This document shows positions 7,297 through 16,685 of a stretch of DNA of 64,000 bases, piece by piece. The stretch is from positions 1 to 64,000 of the forward strand of contig NZ_KB906972.1 of the NCBI RefSeq assembly GCF_000381745.1, written 5' to 3'. The translations under genes were made by a program, and so were the position numbers. The notes under the pieces are model-generated. The model did no database searches. It was not told the DNA's origin and saw only the letters and a program-made list of their open reading frames with translations. Each line of letters begins with the position of its first letter. Position 1 is the stretch's first letter. The DNA comes from Psychromonas ossibalaenae ATCC BAA-1528. GTDB lineage: Bacteria > Pseudomonadota > Gammaproteobacteria > Enterobacterales > Psychromonadaceae.

Positions 7297-9864
7297 CTAA
7301 AAAATCTCGTCAGCTGAGGCGGGTTTATTATCTGTTTTTTCCTGGTCATCCAGTTCAAATAACGGTGGTTCAACGCTGCCTGCCTGATCGGTGTATTCAG
7401 TCGGTGTTGAGCCTGTATTAAAGTATTCAAAACGGGTTGTGTAATCTGTTTTGTAGGTTAATAAGCCCGTTGTACGGTCGATTCTGGCGGTAGAAATTTT
7501 ATTCGGTCTAGCTGGTTTCTGCACTGGTTGTGAGAGGGCTGTTTCTTTCATAAAGTCGATCCATCCAGGTAATGCAGTCCTTCCTCCAAATTCACCGCCG
7601 GAAACCTGTTCTTTACCCAGGTTTGAATTCCAGCTTGCTTTACCTAGATTACGGTTAAAATTGTCAAATCCAAGCCAGAATGTGGCCGCGGTATTGCCCA
7701 CATAACCCGAGAACCAAGCGTCTTTTGAATCATTAGTTGTTCCTGTTTTCCCTCCAATATCTCTTCGCTTCAGTGCATTGGCCGCACGCCAGCCGGTACC
7801 GTTCCAGCCTGTTTTATGCTGCCAGCTGCCGCCTCCCCAAACTGCAGTGTAGAGTAATTCTCGGGTTAAAAATGCGGTTTCTTCACTGATTGCAGGAACT
7901 GCAATCTGCTCTTCACTAATCGGTGAAATTGAACAGACTTCTCCCAGCCCGCTCTCCGCTGATGTCGATGGGATAAGCTGCTCGGATTGTGCCTGCTGCT
8001 CATAAAGTTTTTTACAGTCTCGACAGACAGTTTTCGGCGCCGCCTGATATATTACGGTTCCGTAGGAGTCTTCAATGCGTTCAATAAGATAAGGTTCTAT
8101 TTTATAACCGCCGTTAGCGATGACGGCATATCCAGTCGCTACTTCTAATGGTGAAGCTGATGCAGAGCCTAAGGCGATTGTATTATTTCTCGGTATATCC
8201 TCTTTATTAAAACCAAATTTTTCAAGCTGGTTGATAATTTTAGAGAAACCAAGATCCTGCACTAAACGCACTGATACAACATTTTTAGACTGCCCGAGTG
8301 CTCGTCTTAATCGGATTGGACCGTCATAGACCGGTGGTGAATTTTTGGGGCGCCATGCAGCACTGCCGCTCCATTGATTAATTGGTGCATCATTAACCAG
8401 TGTTGCCAGCGTGTAACCATTATCTAGTGCCGCTGAATAAATAAAGGGTTTAATATTTGATCCGACCTGCCGTTTTGCTTGAGTAACACGGTTAAATTTA
8501 CTCTGTACAAAACTAAAACCTCCAACCATTGATGTGATGGCTCCATCCTGCGGATTCAAGGACACGAATGCCGCGCTTGCATCAGGGTATTGAGATAATT
8601 CTAAAATTTGCTCGACCTGACGCACCCATATCTGCTCTCCTGCAGAAACAATTTCCGCGGCAGTCTTAGGCGGCTTTCCCTGCCTGGAATCTGTTTTGAA
8701 CGGGCGCGCCCATTTCAGGCCGTCCCAGCCGATGGTCTGTATTTCAGTGCCGGAATCTTTACTGATCACTTGAATCGATTTATCATCAACCTGCATAACA
8801 ACTGCCGGCTGCAGGTCGGAAAAACTAGGTTCCTTTTTCAGGCGCGCTGCAATATCTTCAACTGACCAGTTTTCATCCTGTGCCTGCCATAACACCTTTT
8901 TGGCACCTCGATAACCATGGCGTTTATCATATTCTAGCAGGTTTTTTATTACCGCTTGGTTGGCGGCTTCCTGAGTTTTTTTGTTAATGGTTGTGTAAAC
9001 GCGAAAGCCGTCGTTATAGCTTCGCTGCTCGCCGTATAGTTCTACCAGTTTATTACGCGCTACCTCTGCAACATAATGAGCAGACAGGGTGATCTTTGCA
9101 CCATGATATTTTCCTGTAATCGGGCTCTGCGCCGCTTGATCAAATTCTGCCTGGGTTATATATTTTTCATCGAGCATGCGCGACAAAACGATATTACGGC
9201 GTTTTCTGGCATTGTCAGGAGAATAGATCGGATTTAAGCGGGACGGGGCTTTTGGTAAACCAGCAAGTACTGCCATTTGCGGCAGGGTTAATTCCGATAC
9301 TGATTTTCCATAATAGACTTGAGCGGCTGCACCAACGCCGTATGAACGCTGTCCTAAGGATATTTTATTGAGATAAAGCATCAGAATTTCGTCTTTAGTC
9401 AGAATTTGTTCAATCTGAATTGCGATAAATATCTCTTTAATTTTGCGGATGAACGTTTTTTCCCGGGTTAAAAAGAAATTACGTGCCACCTGCTGTGTAA
9501 TAGTACTTGCTCCCTGTCTGGCCTGACCTGTTGAAGCGTAAACCATAGCTGCACGGACGATACCGATCGGATCAATACCGAAATGCTGATAATAGCGGCT
9601 GTCTTCGGTTGCTAAAAAGGCATGGATCAACTGCTCTGGTAGGTCTTTTCTGGTCAGGGGAATACGTTTCTTTTCACCGTACTGAGAGAGCAGTTCGCCG
9701 TCAAGGCTGAACACCTGCATTGGTACCTGCAGCTGGATATCCTGAATCGACGCAACATCCGGTAAGTCTGCTTTAACATGATAATAAATAACAACTATTG
9801 CTCCAATGCCCGTCAGGGTAAAAAAAGCAGAAACCAAGAAAAATCGTTTCATCCATTTTATCAT
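7297..9864 (-). CDS. mrcA: Penicillin-binding protein 1A (bifunctional glycosyltransferase/transpeptidase)
   Basis: PBP1A polymerises and cross-links peptidoglycan in the periplasm. The 855-aa protein has an N-terminal membrane anchor (about 8-28) and a family 51 glycosyltransferase domain with catalytic E87 in TEDSRYYQHFG. An OB-like insertion follows, then a transpeptidase with SNIK (S469, K472), SKN (526-528) and KTGT (K706). The length is close to E. coli PBP1A (850 aa). The ATG follows AAGG. It is divergent from pilM across 194 bp, the same arrangement as E. coli mrcA and the hofMNOPQ genes. Confidence 0.96.
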   Translation of the reverse strand: MIKWMKRFFLVSAFFTLTGIGAIVVIYYHVKADLPDVASIQDIQLQVPMQVFSLDGELLSQYGEKKRIPLTRKDLPEQLIHAFLATEDSRYYQHFGIDPIGIVRAAMVYASTGQARQGASTITQQVARNFFLTREKTFIRKIKEIFIAIQIEQILTKDEILMLYLNKISLGQRSYGVGAAAQVYYGKSVSELTLPQMAVLAGLPKAPSRLNPIYSPDNARKRRNIVLSRMLDEKYITQAEFDQAAQSPITGKYHGAKITLSAHYVAEVARNKLVELYGEQRSYNDGFRVYTTINKKTQEAANQAVIKNLLEYDKRHGYRGAKKVLWQAQDENWSVEDIAARLKKEPSFSDLQPAVVMQVDDKSIQVISKDSGTEIQTIGWDGLKWARPFKTDSRQGKPPKTAAEIVSAGEQIWVRQVEQILELSQYPDASAAFVSLNPQDGAITSMVGGFSFVQSKFNRVTQAKRQVGSNIKPFIYSAALDNGYTLATLVNDAPINQWSGSAAWRPKNSPPVYDGPIRLRRALGQSKNVVSVRLVQDLGFSKIINQLEKFGFNKEDIPRNNTIALGSASASPLEVATGYAVIANGGYKIEPYLIERIEDSYGTVIYQAAPKTVCRDCKKLYEQQAQSEQLIPSTSAESGLGEVCSISPISEEQIAVPAISEETAFLTRELLYTAVWGGGSWQHKTGWNGTGWRAANALKRRDIGGKTGTTNDSKDAWFSGYVGNTAATFWLGFDNFNRNLGKASWNSNLGKEQVSGGEFGGRTALPGWIDFMKETALSQPVQKPARPNKISTARIDRTTGLLTYKTDYTTRFEYFNTGSTPTEYTDQAGSVEPPLFELDDQEKTDNKPASADEIF

Positions 9865-10058
9865 TTTAGATATACCTTAAACATTTCTTACAAATAGTTG
9901 ATTTAAATTGATATTATTGTTTGTCATGCCATAGTATATAGTGATATTTAGGGAGTTAAAGAGGGAAGTGTGACTTATCGCCTTGTAGTTAGCGATTTTA
10001 GTCTTATTATTAATCCATAAAGTGTTCTCTCTTTTCAAATAATTATGGCAAGGATGTT

Positions 10059-11117
10059 ATGTTTTCAGGTCTTAAAAAAACAAATCAGAATGCGCTGATC
10101 GGCATTGATTTCGGTTCAAATTCAATTAAAGCGATTGCTCTTTCTAAGGGCAGGGGAACTTTTCAAATTGATGCTGTCGCTGAAGCGCCAATTGCAAAGG
10201 GTCTAATTGTTGATAATCACTTTGAAGATATTACAAAGTTAAGCCAGGTTATTAAGCAGTTACGGAAAAACTTCCCCACTTCATATCAAAATGTCGCCAT
10301 CGCGGTAACCGGCGCCGACGTTATTACTAAAGTTATGTCGATGAATGCTGATTTAAGTGAGATTGACTTAGAAGCCCAGGTTGAGCTTGAAGCTGAAAAC
10401 AGTATTCCGTTTCCGCTTGATGAAATCTTTCTAGATTTTGAAGTTTTGGGGCCGAATGCATCGAATAAAGAATTGAATGATGTGCTGGTAAGCGCTGCTC
10501 GTCGGGAAACGGTTATATCACAGGTTGATTGTGTGGAAGATGCCGGCTTAAAGGTAAAAGTTGTGGATGTGGCCAGCCATGCTCAGGCAAGAGCGTGCGA
10601 GCTTTTGTTTGAACGGGATGATTTTGATAAAGGCATTGCATTCATTGATATCGGTGCGTCACAAATGATGCTGAATATTATGCATCAGGGTAATGTTATT
10701 TTTTCTCGTTCTAAGAATCATGGCGGTGCTGTCTGTACGCAGATGATGGCGGATCATTACGGAATGAGTTTTAGTGAAGCTGAAAAAGTAAAAGTTGAGC
10801 ATAGCTGGCCTGTTGACTGCGATATTGATGTTGTTGCCCCGTTTATCAATATGACGGTTAATCATTTACGTTTTGATCTGCGCATGTTTACCAATACGCC
10901 CAACAATATTCAGATTGATAAAATTATACTGACCGGGGGCTGCCAGTTAATGCCGGAGCTGGTAAAGCAGTTAGAAGAAGAATTGGACTTAAAAGTTGAA
11001 ATAGCGAGTCCATTTCCTGGTTTTGAATATAAAAATGAATCGGATAAGGTGCTGCTTCAGAAAGCTGGTGCCAAATATATGCTGGCATTAGGTCTGGCAT
11101 TAAGAGGGGTTCAATAA
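10059..11117 (+). CDS. pilM: Type IV pilus assembly ATPase-like protein PilM
   Basis: PilM is an actin-fold cytoplasmic protein that binds the N-terminus of PilN and nucleates the inner-membrane alignment complex of type IV pili. The 352-aa product has the actin/FtsA phosphate-1 motif IGIDFGSNSIK at the N-terminus, FIDIGAS near residue 200 (phosphate 2) and ILTGGCQ near 290. AAGGATG precedes the start. It is the first gene of pilMNOPQ, with a 1-bp stop/start overlap (TAATG) into pilN. DNA uptake versus surface pilus function cannot be decided here because the pilin and PilBCD genes are not in the window. Confidence 0.93.
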   Translation: MFSGLKKTNQNALIGIDFGSNSIKAIALSKGRGTFQIDAVAEAPIAKGLIVDNHFEDITKLSQVIKQLRKNFPTSYQNVAIAVTGADVITKVMSMNADLSEIDLEAQVELEAENSIPFPLDEIFLDFEVLGPNASNKELNDVLVSAARRETVISQVDCVEDAGLKVKVVDVASHAQARACELLFERDDFDKGIAFIDIGASQMMLNIMHQGNVIFSRSKNHGGAVCTQMMADHYGMSFSEAEKVKVEHSWPVDCDIDVVAPFINMTVNHLRFDLRMFTNTPNNIQIDKIILTGGCQLMPELVKQLEEELDLKVEIASPFPGFEYKNESDKVLLQKAGAKYMLALGLALRGVQ

Positions 11118-11674
11118 TGTCTAATATTAACTTATTACCCTGGCGTGATGATTTTAAAAAGAAAAAGAAACATGCCTTTTTTGTCATTTTAATTATTACT
11201 TCGATTGTTGTACTGGCGCTTTCTTATGCCGGAAAAATGTATGTTGACGAATTAATCGGGGCACAAAATGAGCGTAACCAGTTTCTGCAGACTCAGACCA
11301 TTATTTTAGACCGCCGAATTGCTGAGATTAATAAAATAAAAAAAGAAAAAGCGGAACTGGAGAGCCGTATTAACGTCATTCAGAAATTAGAAGAAAAGCG
11401 TAATTCAGCAACTCGTCTGTTTAATACATTAGTGGATGTAGTTCCTGCGGGCATTTATTTAAAGTCCGCTTCATTTGCTAATGAACAGGTTGACGTAAAA
11501 GGCATGAGTGAATCAAATAACCGTTTAGCAAAAATGATGAGGAATATCGACGGTTCAGGGTGGCTGGGGGATTCATATATCAGCTCTATTGTTGCCGGGC
11601 CAAGCAAGCCGATTAAGTTAAGTAATTTTGCAATGAAATTTGTTGTTGTTCCTGAAACTAAAGGGGAAAAATAA
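11117..11674 (+). CDS. pilN: Type IV pilus inner-membrane protein PilN
   Basis: The 185-aa protein begins MSNINLLPWRD, the conserved INLLPWR peptide that docks onto PilM. A transmembrane helix follows (about 22-43), then a periplasmic coiled coil (about 50-100) and a ferredoxin-like domain. PilN pairs with PilO to link the cytoplasmic PilM to the periplasmic PilP-PilQ part of the machine. Start and stop both overlap the neighbouring genes by 1 bp, which indicates translational coupling. Confidence 0.92.
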   Translation: MSNINLLPWRDDFKKKKKHAFFVILIITSIVVLALSYAGKMYVDELIGAQNERNQFLQTQTIILDRRIAEINKIKKEKAELESRINVIQKLEEKRNSATRLFNTLVDVVPAGIYLKSASFANEQVDVKGMSESNNRLAKMMRNIDGSGWLGDSYISSIVAGPSKPIKLSNFAMKFVVVPETKGEK

Positions 11675-12243
11675 TGGATTTAAATGAGTTAGATTTTGAG
11701 AATTTAGGCAGCTGGCCGAAACTTTATCGCGGAATTTTTATTGTTATTGTTTGCGCAATAATAAGCGGCGCTTTCTTCTACTATGTGACTATCCCGCAGT
11801 TAGATAAATTAGAGGTTGTCAAAGCCAAGGAAGTTACCCTTAAAAATGAGTTTAAAGTGAAAGCCGCATTGTCTGCTAATTTAGAGGCATACCGTGCTCA
11901 AATGGTTGAAATAAATATCATTTTTGAAGGGTTGTTAAATAAACTGCCGAGTAAAAAAGAAGTTGCCAGCCTGCTTGATGATATTAGTTTTATCGGTGCT
12001 GATAATGGTTTGCAGTTTAAGAGTATTAACTGGGGAGTTGTAAAAAACCAGAAGCTTTCTGTTGAAGTACCCATCAGTATTCAGGTTGTAGGTTCTTATC
12101 AGGAACTTGGACGCTTTGCTGCTGATATTGCTGCTTTACCACGTATTGTAATACTGGACAATATGCGTTTAACAAAAGGCAATAATGACTCTTTAGTATT
12201 AAATGTTGTTGCTAAAACATATCGTTATAAGGGAGGCAAATAA
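11674..12243 (+). CDS. pilO: Type IV pilus inner-membrane protein PilO
   Basis: The 189-aa protein has a short cytoplasmic N-terminus rich in acids (MDLNELDFENLG), a transmembrane helix (about 21-42), a coiled-coil stalk, and a periplasmic domain containing LPSKKEVASLLDDIS and the PISIQVVGSYQELGRFAADIAALPRI segment typical of PilO. It forms a heterodimer with PilN and contacts PilP. It overlaps both neighbours by 1 bp. Confidence 0.92.
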   Translation: MDLNELDFENLGSWPKLYRGIFIVIVCAIISGAFFYYVTIPQLDKLEVVKAKEVTLKNEFKVKAALSANLEAYRAQMVEINIIFEGLLNKLPSKKEVASLLDDISFIGADNGLQFKSINWGVVKNQKLSVEVPISIQVVGSYQELGRFAADIAALPRIVILDNMRLTKGNNDSLVLNVVAKTYRYKGGK

Positions 12244-12761
12244 TGAGAATTGTTATTATCTTACTTATGAGTTTTCCTCTTTTATCATGCGTGGAAGCTG
12301 ATGTTAATGATTTAAGTGCCTTTGTTGTTGAGGCAAAATCAAAAGTGTATCCAATTAATGATAAAGTGCCGGCATTAAAGAAAATTGAAGCGTTAGAGTT
12401 TACCCAGGAAAAAGGGCGTAATCCGTTTGTTGAACCTAAAGCAGAAGTTGCCGCCCCAACCAAAAATGCTCCTAAAAGTTGTCCGCAGCCTAATTTTAAG
12501 CGCAAGAAACAAGCGCTGGAGATGTATTCACTTGGTAATTTAGTGATGCGCGGTACATTGTTTATGAATGATGAATTATGGGCTCTGGTACAGGTTTCCG
12601 GTGGTGAAATACATAAAGTCAGGCCTGGATATTACCTAGGGCTAAATCACGGTAAAGTGTTAAAAATAACCAAAAATGAAATTGAATTATTAGAGTTAGC
12701 CTCAGACAGAGACGGCTGTTGGCAGGAGCGGATTACACAGATTACGCTGCAGTCTGAATGA
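12243..12761 (+). CDS. pilP: Type IV pilus lipoprotein PilP
   Basis: PilP is an inner-membrane lipoprotein that bridges PilNO and the secretin PilQ. The 172-aa product opens with a lipoprotein signal (MRIVIILLMSFPLLSC, lipobox LLSC, Cys16). An unstructured linker with a GRNPFVEP motif follows, then the C-terminal beta-sandwich (MRGTLFMNDELWALVQVSGGE...PGYYLGLNHGKV), as in the PilP family. It overlaps pilO by 1 bp and is followed by pilQ after 26 bp. Confidence 0.9.
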   Translation: MRIVIILLMSFPLLSCVEADVNDLSAFVVEAKSKVYPINDKVPALKKIEALEFTQEKGRNPFVEPKAEVAAPTKNAPKSCPQPNFKRKKQALEMYSLGNLVMRGTLFMNDELWALVQVSGGEIHKVRPGYYLGLNHGKVLKITKNEIELLELASDRDGCWQERITQITLQSE

Positions 12762-12787
12762 TCTTAAAGCAGGGATGAAATAAAATC

Positions 12788-14923
12788 ATGAAAATACAAA
12801 ACTTAAAAGCATTACTAAGTCCACTTTGGTTGTTATTTATATTGTTAAGTGCACCAGTGGCGCAGGCTGAATCACAGCTCATTAAGTTGAATGTGAATCC
12901 ACTCATTGATGGAAAATTTGAACTGAAGTTTGAATTTAATGAAGCAGTCAGTCGCTATGAGGATAAGCTTCATTACCGGCCTAACCAGCTGGTTATCGAC
13001 GTTGAAGAGGCCAGCTCTGTTTTGAAGTTAAACCCGATTCAGATTGATAAAAATGGAGTTAACAATGTTGAGGCTAAGCGTACAACCGACGGCCTGCGGT
13101 TGATTATTGCACTGGATACCTTAATGCCCTACCGGGTTGTTCAGGAAGACAAGCACCTGTTAGTGCGTTTCGGTGATGCATCTTCACCAATTATGGATGA
13201 AAGCGACACTGAAACAGCTATTGCTGAGGCGTTGAAGCAGGATGGAGGCAGTCAGGCAGCCGCTGTCTCTCTAGTTAATCAGATAGCTGAACAGAAAGCT
13301 GCATCAGTGGTATCTGAAGAAACTCCGAAAGGTTATGTAAACAGTATTAAATCAATTGATTTTAAACGTGGCTCTGAAGGTCAGGGCAAGCTGCTTGTAT
13401 ATCTTGACAATTCCAGTGTTGCTGTCGATATCCGCCGTAGAGATCAACAGCTGATTGCTGAATTCCAAAGTACCCATATCCCTAGTGATTTCCTGTACAT
13501 TATGGATGTCGTTGATTTTGCTACAGTAGTGGAAAAAGTTGAAACCTTTAAAGAAGACGGAAAAACACGTTTTGTTTTTGATATAAAAGATGAATATAAC
13601 TATCGCTATGATCAGCTGGATACCCTGTTTATGATTGAGGTATCGGAGAAACCGCAAGATCAAAAAGAAAGTGTGTATCAGGGGAAAGCTATATCTTTAA
13701 ATTTTCAGGATATTCCTGTGCGTACTGTTCTACAGTTAATTGCTGATTTTAACGGTTTTAACCTGGTTATCACAGACTCTGTAAGCGGTAACATCACATT
13801 ACGTTTAGATGATGTTCCCTGGGAGCAGGCTCTGGATATTATCCTAAAGGTAAAAGGACTTGGTAAGCGCATGGATGGTAACGTTCTGATGATTGCTCCA
13901 GCGGTTGAATTAGCGGCCAAGGAACGAGAGCAGTTAGAAACAGAAAAAGAAGTTGCTGAATTGTCGCCGCTTTATGCTGAGTTTATTCAAATTAATTATG
14001 CCAAAGCAGCTGATATTTCTGCAATGTTATCAAGTGGTAACGCAAGTCTGTTGTCTGCACGAGGCTCGGTAAGCATAGACTCTAGAACAAATACCCTGCT
14101 GGTAAAAGATACCGTTAGTGTCATCGATGCGGTAAAAGATATGATTGAAGTCTTAGATATTCCGGTGCGCCAGGTTGTGATTGAAGCCCGTATGGTAACC
14201 GTGAATGACAGTGTTGGTGAAGAACTAGGGATCAAATGGGGTGTGACAAGATCAACTACTACTGATGGCGGCACTTCGATTGGAACTTCGGGTACTATTG
14301 ATGGTATCGGAAACAGCGGAACTGCTGCAGATCGCCTTAATGTAAATTTGCCGGTCGCAGGCGCTCCTTCGATTGCTTTCCAGGTTGCAAAATTAGCCAA
14401 CGGTCAAATACTGGACTTGGAGCTTTCAGCATTAGAGAAAGAGAATAAAGCTGAAATTATTGCTAGTCCGCGTATCACTACGGCAAACCAGCAGACCGCG
14501 TATATTGAACAGGGTACTGAAATTCCTTACGTAGAGTCTGCATCGTCAGGTGCGACTTCGGTGAGCTTTAAAAAAGCAGTATTAAGTTTAAATGTAACAC
14601 CGCAGATAACACCTGACAATAAAGTGATTCTGGATCTGGTTATTACTCAGGATTCAAAGGGCGAGGTTATTCCTACCGGAATCGGGCAGGCCGTTTCAAT
14701 TAATACCCAGGAGATTGGTACGCAGGTCTTAGTTGAAAATGGCGAAACACTAGTTTTAGGTGGTATTTATCAGCAGCGTATCACTAATACGGTCAGCAAA
14801 GTACCTGTTTTAGGTGATATTCCATATGTAGGATTTCTCTTCAGGAATACTCTTGAAGAAAATGCAAAATCCGAGCTGCTTATATTTGTAACACCACGGA
14901 TAGTGATGCAGACTAAATATTAA
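12788..14923 (+). CDS. pilQ: Type IV pilus secretin PilQ
   Basis: PilQ forms the outer-membrane channel through which the pilus passes. The 711-aa product has a Sec signal (cleavage probably after AQA, residue 27) and two AMIN peptidoglycan-binding segments (about 30-120 and 190-285). A secretin/TonB short N domain (about 298-370, SLNFQDIPVRTVLQLIADF), an N1 domain (about 390-460) and the secretin core (about 530-710) follow, with VPVLGDIPYVGFLFR and LLIFVTPRI near the end. AGGG lies before the ATG. It is the last gene of the pil operon and is followed by a strong terminator. Confidence 0.95.
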   Translation: MKIQNLKALLSPLWLLFILLSAPVAQAESQLIKLNVNPLIDGKFELKFEFNEAVSRYEDKLHYRPNQLVIDVEEASSVLKLNPIQIDKNGVNNVEAKRTTDGLRLIIALDTLMPYRVVQEDKHLLVRFGDASSPIMDESDTETAIAEALKQDGGSQAAAVSLVNQIAEQKAASVVSEETPKGYVNSIKSIDFKRGSEGQGKLLVYLDNSSVAVDIRRRDQQLIAEFQSTHIPSDFLYIMDVVDFATVVEKVETFKEDGKTRFVFDIKDEYNYRYDQLDTLFMIEVSEKPQDQKESVYQGKAISLNFQDIPVRTVLQLIADFNGFNLVITDSVSGNITLRLDDVPWEQALDIILKVKGLGKRMDGNVLMIAPAVELAAKEREQLETEKEVAELSPLYAEFIQINYAKAADISAMLSSGNASLLSARGSVSIDSRTNTLLVKDTVSVIDAVKDMIEVLDIPVRQVVIEARMVTVNDSVGEELGIKWGVTRSTTTDGGTSIGTSGTIDGIGNSGTAADRLNVNLPVAGAPSIAFQVAKLANGQILDLELSALEKENKAEIIASPRITTANQQTAYIEQGTEIPYVESASSGATSVSFKKAVLSLNVTPQITPDNKVILDLVITQDSKGEVIPTGIGQAVSINTQEIGTQVLVENGETLVLGGIYQQRITNTVSKVPVLGDIPYVGFLFRNTLEENAKSELLIFVTPRIVMQTKY

Positions 14924-14956
14924 TCAGCTTAAACTCAGCTGCTTATATACATAGGA

Positions 14957-14996
14957 AAATAAGCTCGAAGCTAATCTTCGGGCTTATTTTTTTTTA
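14957..14996 (+). terminator. Intrinsic terminator after pilQ
   Basis: AAAATAAGC-T-CGAAG at 14957-14971, loop CTAAT, and CTTCG-G-GCTTATTTT at 14977-14991 form a 14-bp stem with one mismatch, followed by a run of T. It separates pilMNOPQ from the aroK operon. Confidence 0.9.
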
Positions 14997-15095
14997 TACG
15001 CTTGCAATAACTTATTAACAATTGCGATAATGTACGGCACTTCTTTTTTTATAAAAGGGTTTTCCATTAATCAATCACTTGAGTAGTAATTCACC

Positions 15096-15611
15096 ATGGC
15101 AGAACAACGTAATATTTTCTTAATTGGCCCTATGGGGGCTGGTAAGAGCACAATCGGTCGTCATTTAGCACAAATGCTGCACCTTAACTTTCATGATTCA
15201 GATGCTGAAATAGAGAAAAAAACCGGTGCGGATATCGCATGGGTTTTTGATGTTGAAGGTGAAGAGGGGTTCCGTAATCGTGAACGGGATATGATTGACG
15301 AGTTAACACAGAATCACGGTATTGTTTTAGCTACCGGCGGCGGCGCGGTGCTGCGTTCCGAAAATAGAACACATTTGTCTGCACGAGGCATTGTTGTCTA
15401 CTTAAAAACAAGTGTTAACAAACAGTTAGCGCGTACTCTGAAAGACAAGCGTCGTCCGTTATTACAAACGGAAGATCCCCGAACTGTACTTGAAGCTTTA
15501 GCTGAAAAACGCAATGAGCTGTATGACGAAGTTGCAGATTATACTATCGAAACTGATGAGCAAAGTGCTAAAGTCGTTGCAAGTCAGATTATTGCACTAT
15601 TGGATTTCTAA
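15096..15611 (+). CDS. aroK: Shikimate kinase I
   Basis: AroK phosphorylates shikimate at the 3-position in aromatic amino-acid synthesis. The 171-aa product has the Walker A loop GPMGAGKST (11-19), the shikimate-binding DSD (DSDAEIE) and FRNRE segments, the GGGAV loop and the lid region with KRRPLL. Length and N-terminus match E. coli AroK. It is translationally coupled to aroB (TAATG overlap) and starts the aroK-aroB-damX-dam cluster. Confidence 0.96.
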   Translation: MAEQRNIFLIGPMGAGKSTIGRHLAQMLHLNFHDSDAEIEKKTGADIAWVFDVEGEEGFRNRERDMIDELTQNHGIVLATGGGAVLRSENRTHLSARGIVVYLKTSVNKQLARTLKDKRRPLLQTEDPRTVLEALAEKRNELYDEVADYTIETDEQSAKVVASQIIALLDF

Positions 15612-16681
15612 TGGATAAATTAATTGTTGATTTAGGTGAGCGTAGTTACCCGATCTCTATCGGAGAAAACCTGCTTGAGCAGCCTGAGCTGTTTAGCAGT
15701 GCTATTAGCGGTAAAAAAGTAATGATTGTAAGCAATGATGTCGTTGCGCCGCTTTATCTGCAGGCATGTAAAGAGACATTAAAAGATTTCCAGATAGATG
15801 AAATAATTTTACCTGACGGTGAAAAGTTTAAGAATATAGAGACCTTTGAATCAATTTTAAGTGCTTTACTGGCTAAAAAACACGCTCGCGATACAACCAT
15901 TGTTGCGCTTGGTGGTGGTGTTATCGGAGATATGGCTGGGTTTGCAGCCGCCTGTTATCAGCGTGGAGTTCCGTTTATCCAGGTGCCTACAACTGTTTTA
16001 TCACAGGTTGATTCTTCGGTTGGTGGAAAAACAGCGGTCAACCACCCCCTTGGTAAAAATATGATCGGTGCCTTTTACCAGCCAAAAGCAGTTATTATTG
16101 ATATTAACTGTATTAAAACACTACCTGAGCGTGAGTTTGCCGCTGGTATGGCTGAAGTCATTAAATACGGCATTATCTACGATTCCGCCTTTTTTTCCTG
16201 GTTAGAAACAAATGTCGAAGCGATTAAAGCGCAGCAGCCGCAGGCTCTTATTTATATGATTAAACGCTGTTGTGAAATTAAAGCGGAAGTTGTTGCTCAG
16301 GATGAAAAAGAGCACGGTATTCGCGCGTTACTTAATCTTGGTCATACATTCGGTCATGCTATCGAAGCTGAGCAGGGGTATGGCAACTGGCTGCATGGCG
16401 AAGCGGTTGCTGCCGGTATGGTTTTGGCTGGCAAAACAGCATTAATACTTGGTCTAATTGATCGTCCCCAAGTTGAACAGATTATGCGCTTGATTAAGCA
16501 GTTTGATTTACCGTTAAGTGCACCAGAAAGCATGGACTACGAACATTTTGCTGAACATATGCAGCTGGATAAGAAAGTACAGGATGGAAAACTCCGCCTG
16601 GTATTACCAACTTCGATTGGCACAAGCGAATTAATTAGTAATGTCAGTGAAGCAGTGCTTCGTAGTGTTATAGAACACTAA
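15611..16681 (+). CDS. aroB: 3-dehydroquinate synthase
   Basis: AroB converts DAHP to 3-dehydroquinate with NAD+ and a divalent metal. The 356-aa protein has the nucleotide-binding [34 protein letters not shown], the metal ligand Glu in GMAEVIKYG, and the two metal-binding His residues in [11 protein letters not shown] and LHGEAV. Its product is processed by the pathway that includes AroK, encoded immediately upstream. Only 4 bp separate its stop from damX. Confidence 0.96.
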   Translation: MDKLIVDLGERSYPISIGENLLEQPELFSSAISGKKVMIVSNDVVAPLYLQACKETLKDFQIDEIILPDGEKFKNIETFESILSALLAKKHARDTTIVALGGGVIGDMAGFAAACYQRGVPFIQVPTTVLSQVDSSVGGKTAVNHPLGKNMIGAFYQPKAVIIDINCIKTLPEREFAAGMAEVIKYGIIYDSAFFSWLETNVEAIKAQQPQALIYMIKRCCEIKAEVVAQDEKEHGIRALLNLGHTFGHAIEAEQGYGNWLHGEAVAAGMVLAGKTALILGLIDRPQVEQIMRLIKQFDLPLSAPESMDYEHFAEHMQLDKKVQDGKLRLVLPTSIGTSELISNVSEAVLRSVIEH

Positions 16682-16685
16682 AGTC

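Noticed and set aside
13352-14400. Several minus-strand open frames inside pilQ
   Set aside because: They are shadows of the strongly conserved PilQ reading frame and have no recognisable domains.
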